Shown: positions 56,982 to 64,000 of the stretch, piece after piece
How the letters are laid out: each line of letters starts with the position of its first letter
Numbering within the stretch: the stretch's first letter is position 1
Assembly: GCA_934045075.1 (NCBI GenBank)
Contig: OW203721.1
Span: 19,078,714 to 19,142,713, forward strand
Origin: Yponomeuta sedellus
Lineage: Eukaryota > Arthropoda > Insecta > Lepidoptera > Yponomeutidae
Length of the DNA stretch: 64,000 nucleotides
Reading direction: 5' to 3'
The notes under the pieces: model-generated
Seen by the model: only the letters and a program-made list of their open reading frames with translations
Database searches by the model: none
What the model was told of the DNA's origin: nothing
Made by a program: the position numbers and the translations under genes

Positions 56982-59001
56982 CACAGAACATAAAAAAAGA
57001 GTAGAAGTCGTAAGTGGGCGGTGCCCGCGTGCCTCACATTAGCAATGTATTGCCTATGCGTAGTCGGTGACAGTTTTGTTGACTTCAGTTGCCGTGCGCT
57101 TCTAGTAAAGAAAAAATGGTGAAAACTTGATTAAAATGCCTTGTTATGCTGTGTTAGAGAGCAAAAATAAAAGTTGGGGACCAAAATATACCGATCATGC
57201 CGTAACATTTCATCTGTAAGATGTATTTCATTGTATTTTTAATTAAATTTGTAATGACATGAACACGGAAACCAATCCGAAAATGAGAAAGTGAAACCAC
57301 CTTTATTTACTGGTTAATAAAGTTAAATTTTCATCGAAGAAAGTGTACATTCTCTAGAAGTTTCTGTCAAAATTTGAATTCTACTCAATTACGGATGGGG
57401 GCACACATGATAAAAATCTATCGATAATTTATTGTCTATGACGTAGTAGTCATACATACTTAACGATACTTAGGTATTGTAAATTCCAATTCGTCTAAGT
57501 AGGTAATAGTACATTACACAACTAGGGTGGTAATACAAAGAAAGGCCGAGATCGCAGAAGTTTGCGGCCCGAGCTGTAAGCGAGGGACGTAAATATGCGA
57601 TCGAGAGCTTTCTTTATTACCTCCCGTGTTGTGTACATCTTTTTATGTCCACACTTGGCCAGAAAGCGGCTTGTTCCGTACGCGCAGCGTGCGGAAAAAG
57701 CCACTTTATTGCCAGGTGTGGCATAAAATAATTATTTTTATTTTATACCTACTTCCTAAGTGCCTTTTCAAATGCTTCCGGTCGCCGGGCCGGGTAAAGT
57801 AGTAATGTATGATCTCTTGTCGCCGGCTGGTTGTTGTGCATGTGAAAACTGTCATTGGAGCACAGCTAGATCGCGATATAGTTTTTCTTCACCAGTTTAT
57901 CAGTGACTGAAATATCTAAGAAACTATCAAAGTACTTTTAATCAAATACAACAGAAAACCGTGGCAATGATACAACAACCCTCTCGGAATCCAAACAATT
58001 TGGAAGTGAGTTTTCGTTTAGTTTTCCTAAGAAACCGAATACGAAAGTAAAATGGATGGCAGCGATAGGAAGACAAAATTGGTTCAAAACGACGATGAGC
58101 ACAATATATTCAGAGCATTTTCATGAACACTTCATAATAACTAAAAAAGGCGGAAGGTGGCACTTATGCAGCAATACCAGAAAAAAATGTGCTTCACTTC
58201 CAGGTTAGACTCTTGCGTATAATTGAAATATGTTAGTACCATCATCAATAAAATTAGTATAACGTATGAAACATGGCGTACAGATAGACAAAGATCTGAA
58301 TTGAGTCGTAGAATACATGATATTTCCCGTGTTATATTTTCTAACGCCCGCGAAGCAGCGGTTTAAAGGTAGTTTTAAATAAGAGAACATTTTAAAATAT
58401 GAAATCTACCACATTGTTTTCTTTGTGCATCTATTTACCCTATTAGTGTTGAATCTTTATTGCACAAAAAGATAATGTGAAAAAGATGCATTTTCTACCA
58501 GTCAACCCGCAGGCAAAAAAGAAATAGGTAGCTAAAAATTCTTCTAAGTACCAGTATTCGTATTCGGCCATTAATGTGTTAAACTGTTTGTACGGGTATA
58601 ATTTGTCGATAGGTTCTCCCTATCGACAATCTAGAACTCGCATTGTCCCATCCCAAACTGAGAATGTACTTGTTTCTCAATTTTGACCTTTATGTCTTAG
58701 TAGGTAAAAGTTCTTTTCGGTCCGACACGGCGCTAGTTCCATCTAGTGTAGAGTAGCGTTACTACAAAATGTCAACCTTAATTTCATCATTGTCATATGA
58801 CTTTGATCATTGTTGACATTATAAAAAGGTGCATATTGTAATTGAAACTTTTATGATGTACACCTTTTCGGTATTGAATTTATTTACCAATGGCAGCTCG
58901 GCATTCGTAGTGTGCGTTTGGTTTATAAGTATCAGTTTGGTTACACTGGTTTTCGTACTAATGTGTCATGTCACTACTTCTACTCTTTTTTATGTTCTGT
59001 G
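56982..59001 (+). mobile_element. P-superfamily-like element, copy 1
   Basis: Terminal inverted repeats of about 27 bp (CACAGAACATAAAAAAAGAG...) and 8-bp target duplications GTTACTAT (56974-56981, 59002-59009). It contains a two-exon THAP domain but no visible catalytic transposase domain, so it is non-autonomous. The intron holds a double-hairpin element (57505-57725). Confidence 0.8.
57136..58208 (+). pseudogene. THAP domain of P-like element, copy 1 (exons 57136-57215 and 58022-58208)
   Basis: Exon 1 'MPCYAVLESKNKSWGPKYTD' joins in phase 2 to exon 2 'FPKKPNTKVKWMAAIGRQNW' and then 'IYSEHFHEHFIITKKGG', ending in TAG at 58206-58208. The layout is that of a THAP DNA-binding domain. Two zinc ligands are replaced: the second Cys position is Ser and the C-x2-H Cys is Tyr (IYSEHF). 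It is therefore unlikely to bind DNA normally. Confidence 0.7.
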
Positions 59002-59009
59002 GTTACTAT

Positions 59010-61033
59010 CACAGAACATAAAAAAAGAGTAGAAGTCGTAAGTGGGCGGTGCCCGCGTGCCTCACATTAGCAATGTACCTATTGCCTATGCGTAGTCGGT
59101 GACAGTTTTGTTGACTTCAGTTGCCGTGCGCTTCTAGTAAAGAAAAAATGGTGAAAACTTGATTAAAATGCCTTGTTATGCTGTGTTAGAGAGCAAAAAT
59201 AAAAGTTGGGGACCAAAATATACCGATCATGCCGTAACATTTCATCTGTAAGATGTATTTCATTGTATTTTTAATTAAATTTGTAATGACATGAACACGG
59301 AAACCAATCCGAAAATGAGAAAGTGAAACCACCTTTATTTACTGGTTAATAAAGTTAAATTTTCATCGAAGAAAGTGTACATTCTCTAGAAGTTTCTGTC
59401 AAAATTTGAATTCTACTCAATTACGGATGGGGGCACACATGATAAAAATCTATCGATAATTTATTGTCTATGACGTAGTAGTCATACATACTTAACGATA
59501 CTTAGGTATTGTAAATTCCAATTCGTCTAAGTAGGTAATAGTACATTACACAACTAGGGTGGTAATACAAAGAAAGGCCGAGATCGCAGAAGTTTGCGGC
59601 CCGAGCTGTAAGCGAGGGACGTAAATATGCGATCGAGAGCTTTCTTTATTACCTCCCGTGTTGTGTACATCTTTTTATGTCCACACTTGGCCAGAAAGCG
59701 GCTTGTTCCGTACGCGCAGCGTGCGGAAAAAGCCACTTTATTGCCAGGTGTGGCATAAAATAATTATTTTTATTTTATACCTACTTCCTAAGTGCCTTTT
59801 CAAATGCTTCCGGTCGCCGGGCCGGGTAAAGTAGTAATGTATGAGCTCTTGTCGCCGGCTGGTTGTTGTGCATGTGAAAACTGTCATTGGAGCACAGCTA
59901 GATCGCGATATAGTTTTTCTTCACCAGTTTATCAGTGACTGAAATATCTAAGAAACTATCAAAGTACTTTTAATCAAATACAACAGAAAACCGTGGCAAT
60001 GATACAACAACCCTCTCGGAATCCAAACAATTTGGAAGTGAGTTTTCGTTTAGTTTTCCTAAGAAACCGAATACGAAAGTAAAATGGATGGCAGCGATAG
60101 GAAGACAAAATTGGTTCAAAACGACGATGAGCACAATATATTCAGAGCATTTTCATGAACACTTCATAATAACTAAAAAAGGCGGAAGGTGGCACTTATG
60201 CAGCAATACCAGAAAAAAATGTGCTTCACTTCCAGGTTAGACTCTTGCGTATAATTGAAATATGTTAGTACCATCATCAATAAAATTAGTATAACGTATG
60301 AAACATGGCGTACAGATAGACAAAGATCTGAATTGAGTCGTAGAATACATGATATTTCCCGTGTTATATTTTCTAACGCCCGCGAAGCAGCGGTTTAAAG
60401 GTAGTTTTAAATAAGAGAACATTTTAAAATATGAAATCTACCACATTGTTTTCTTTGTGCATCTATTTACCCTATTAGTGTTGAATCTTTATTGCACAAA
60501 AAGATAATGTGAAAAAGATGCATTTTCTACCAGTCAACCCGCAGGCAAAAAAGAAATAGGTAGCTAAAAATTCTTCTAAGTACCAGTATTCGTATTCGGC
60601 CATTAATGTGTTAAACTGTTTGTACGGGTATAATTTGTCGATAGGTTCTCCCTATCGACAATCTAGAACTCGCATTGTCCCATCCCAAACTGAGAATGTA
60701 CTTGTTTCTCAATTTTGACCTTTATGTCTTAGTAGGTAAAAGTTCTTTTCGGTCCGACACGGCGCTAGTTCCATCTAGTGTAGAGTAGCGTTACTACAAA
60801 ATGTCAACCTTAATTTCATCATTGTCATATGACTTTGATCATTGTTGACATTATAAAAAGGTGCATATTGTAATTGAAACTTTTATGATGTACACCTTTT
60901 CGGTATTGAATTTATTTACCAATGGCAGCTCGGCATTCGTAGTGTGCGTTTGGTTTATAAGTATCAGTTTGGTTACACTGGTTTTCGTACTAATGTGTCA
61001 TGTCACTACTTCTACTCTTTTTTATGTTCTGTG
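59010..61033 (+). mobile_element. P-superfamily-like element, copy 2
   Basis: A second, head-to-tail copy of 2,024 bp, nearly identical to copy 1. I noticed a 4-base insertion near 59075 and one substitution near 59845. It uses the same GTTACTAT duplication on both sides (59002-59009, 61034-61041). Confidence 0.85.
59168..60240 (+). pseudogene. THAP domain of P-like element, copy 2 (exons 59168-59247 and 60054-60240)
   Basis: Same two-exon THAP sequence as copy 1, with the same two zinc-ligand losses (Ser for Cys, and Tyr in IYSEHF). The decay therefore predates the duplication. Confidence 0.7.
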
Positions 61034-61600
61034 GTTACTATAATACGGGATCAACTATTAATACAAACTTTAAATGCGACTTCGAAAAAGGACAGAGGAA
61101 CGCTGTAATGAAAACTTTTCTTGACGCTGTTGTATCTGGATCTACTCTATCTACGATCTGGATGCTACTTTAATTTTAATAGGGCGGTGTGGGAGAAGGC
61201 AAAAGAAATGATGATATGCGAAAATAAAAAGGGGCGATATATTGTCCGTATATGTGCGAGTCTTCCTTTTTTTCTTCCATTTTGGGTACTATTTAGACTT
61301 TAAGGTATAATGAAGAAGCGGTATTTGATATAAAGCCTCAATTGAGCCGGATGGATGTGGAAGTACCAAGAGACCATACATGGCTAAGAGGTTTCAGTTA
61401 CGAAAATGGAAAATTAATCCACATTCGTAACTGGCTTGTAGCTGGTTACGAAACAGCGATAAAAAGTCCACATTCGTAACTGGTTACGAAAATTTGGTTA
61501 CGAACGTGGCTGAAGGGACCCAGCTCTAGAAGTAGTTACTACCACCTCGTCTACCACTCACAAATCATCCAAACGCCATAGTTATGGTTGTAAACAACAT

Positions 61601-61606
61601 TTTATT
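61601..61606 (-). promoter_or_regulatory. Poly(A) signal AATAAA of alpha-tubulin 2
   Basis: AATAAA on the minus strand lies about 150 bases past the stop of copy 2, and about 75 bases outside the MULE target duplication. Confidence 0.55.
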
Positions 61607-61752
61607 TCGGGCAACAGACCCAATAAAGTAAAATATATATACGAAATAATAAAATACGTATCAAAAATAGAAATATTCGGGTCCGACAGAAGACCAGACT
61701 ACACGTAGTCCCTCTCATATTACACTTGTTCCTAAAAGACTACATATTCCGA

Positions 61753-63545
<1,793 letters not shown>

Positions 63546-64000
63546 GCGGCCGCGCGAGCATCGTTCGACCGCGGCAAATCTGTGTTTTGGTTCGCGACCC
63601 ATTTTTTGCATAGCGAACTAGCCGCGCGCGGCAGCCCTGCCACCTCTTTGCCGCGCCGTCAAAAACCGACGCAAACTGGTTCGTCGCGCGGCACGTTCGA
63701 GCGCGCAGATGTTCGAGATGCCGCGCGCGGCGGCGCAGTACCCATAATGCGCGGCCGCGGCGCGAGCATCGTTCGACCGCGGCAAATCTGTGTTTTGGTT
63801 CGCGAGCCATTTTTTGCACACTATTTCATTATAGCGAAGTTACCGCGCGCGGCAGCCCTGACACCGCTTTGCCGCGCCGTTAAAAACCGACGCAAACTGG
63901 TTCGTCGCGCGGCACGTTCGAGCGCGCAGATGTTCGAGTTGCCGCGCGCGGCGGCGCAGTACCCATAATGCGCGGCCGCCGCGCGAGCCAATGTTCGTTG
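63546..64000. repeat. CpG-rich tandem repeat, units of about 208-221 bp
   Basis: The block GCGAGCATCGTTCGACCGCG starts at 63554 and again at 63762, and a third unit begins at 63983 and runs off the window. Each unit contains CACGTTCGAGCGCGCAGATG and GCGGCGCAGTACCCATAATG. It is much richer in GC and CpG than the rest of the window. Confidence 0.85.

Larger units (their letters stand above)
55873..61516 (-). mobile_element. MULE-type DNA transposon with long inverted ends and nested elements
   Basis: The terminal inverted repeats (about 230-270 bp, starting CCTTCAGCCACGTTCGTAAC) lie at 55873-56130 and about 61280-61516. They are flanked by a perfect direct repeat GACCCAGCTC (55863-55872 and 61517-61526), which fits the 9-10-bp duplication of Mutator-like elements. 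Between the ends are a MULE transposase fragment (56465-56929) and two P-superfamily elements (56982-61033). The element is about 5.6 kb, of which about 4.1 kb is nested insertion. Confidence 0.85.

Overview
This window is nuclear DNA from an insect, most likely a moth or butterfly. The evidence is AT-rich, intron-rich genes, alpha-tubulins of insect type, and a dense load of mariner, jockey-type LINE, MULE, P-superfamily, SINE and foldback elements. The coding strand of every host gene recognised here is minus.

Region 1 (0.36-41.6 kb) holds two tandem paralogous multi-exon genes, both on the minus strand. Gene A runs from about 41.57 kb to its stop at 7257. It starts with a 3.7-kb exon of degenerate 'PLPxGKTxSE' repeats. 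A chain of about 30 exons follows, mostly small and cysteine-rich. From the second exon onward every intron is in phase 1, so nearly every internal exon is a symmetric 1-1 module. The 3' end encodes a Lys/Glu/Ala coiled coil and then a conserved Cys-rich tail. My exon chain gives roughly 3,200 residues with no internal stop. Gene B (4.51 kb, perhaps 5.49 kb, down to 365) is a shorter paralogue with the same tail. I cannot name the family. The domain style suggests a structural protein of the sperm-tail or cytoskeletal kind, but that is inference.

The introns of gene A have absorbed many repeats. The largest is a jockey-like LINE (25.8-32.3 kb) flanked by an 11-bp direct repeat. Its ORF1 was itself hit by a small insertion whose pentanucleotide tail has grown to about 1 kb of (CCATT)n. 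An intact mariner (5.82-7.09 kb) sits just past the 3' end of gene A.

Region 2 (41.6-45.8 kb) is intergenic. It holds a decayed 5' extension of gene A's repeat exon, a foldback/MITE with GC-rich ends, tRNA-like repeats, a broken duplicate of one gene A exon and a MULE fragment.

Region 3 (45.77-63.1 kb) holds two intact intronless alpha-tubulin genes (45.77-47.13 and 61.75-63.11 kb) and a decayed alpha-tubulin fragment between them (about 49.35-49.55 kb). The second intact copy carries Gly in place of the catalytic Glu254. Between them lies transposon territory. It includes a 5.6-kb MULE-type element with long terminal inverted repeats and a 9-10-bp target duplication, and inside it two head-to-tail P-superfamily (THAP) elements that share target duplications.

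The last 0.5 kb is a CpG-rich tandem repeat upstream of the second tubulin gene. Exon boundaries were read by eye from splice consensus, reading frame and phase consistency. No transcript data were available.
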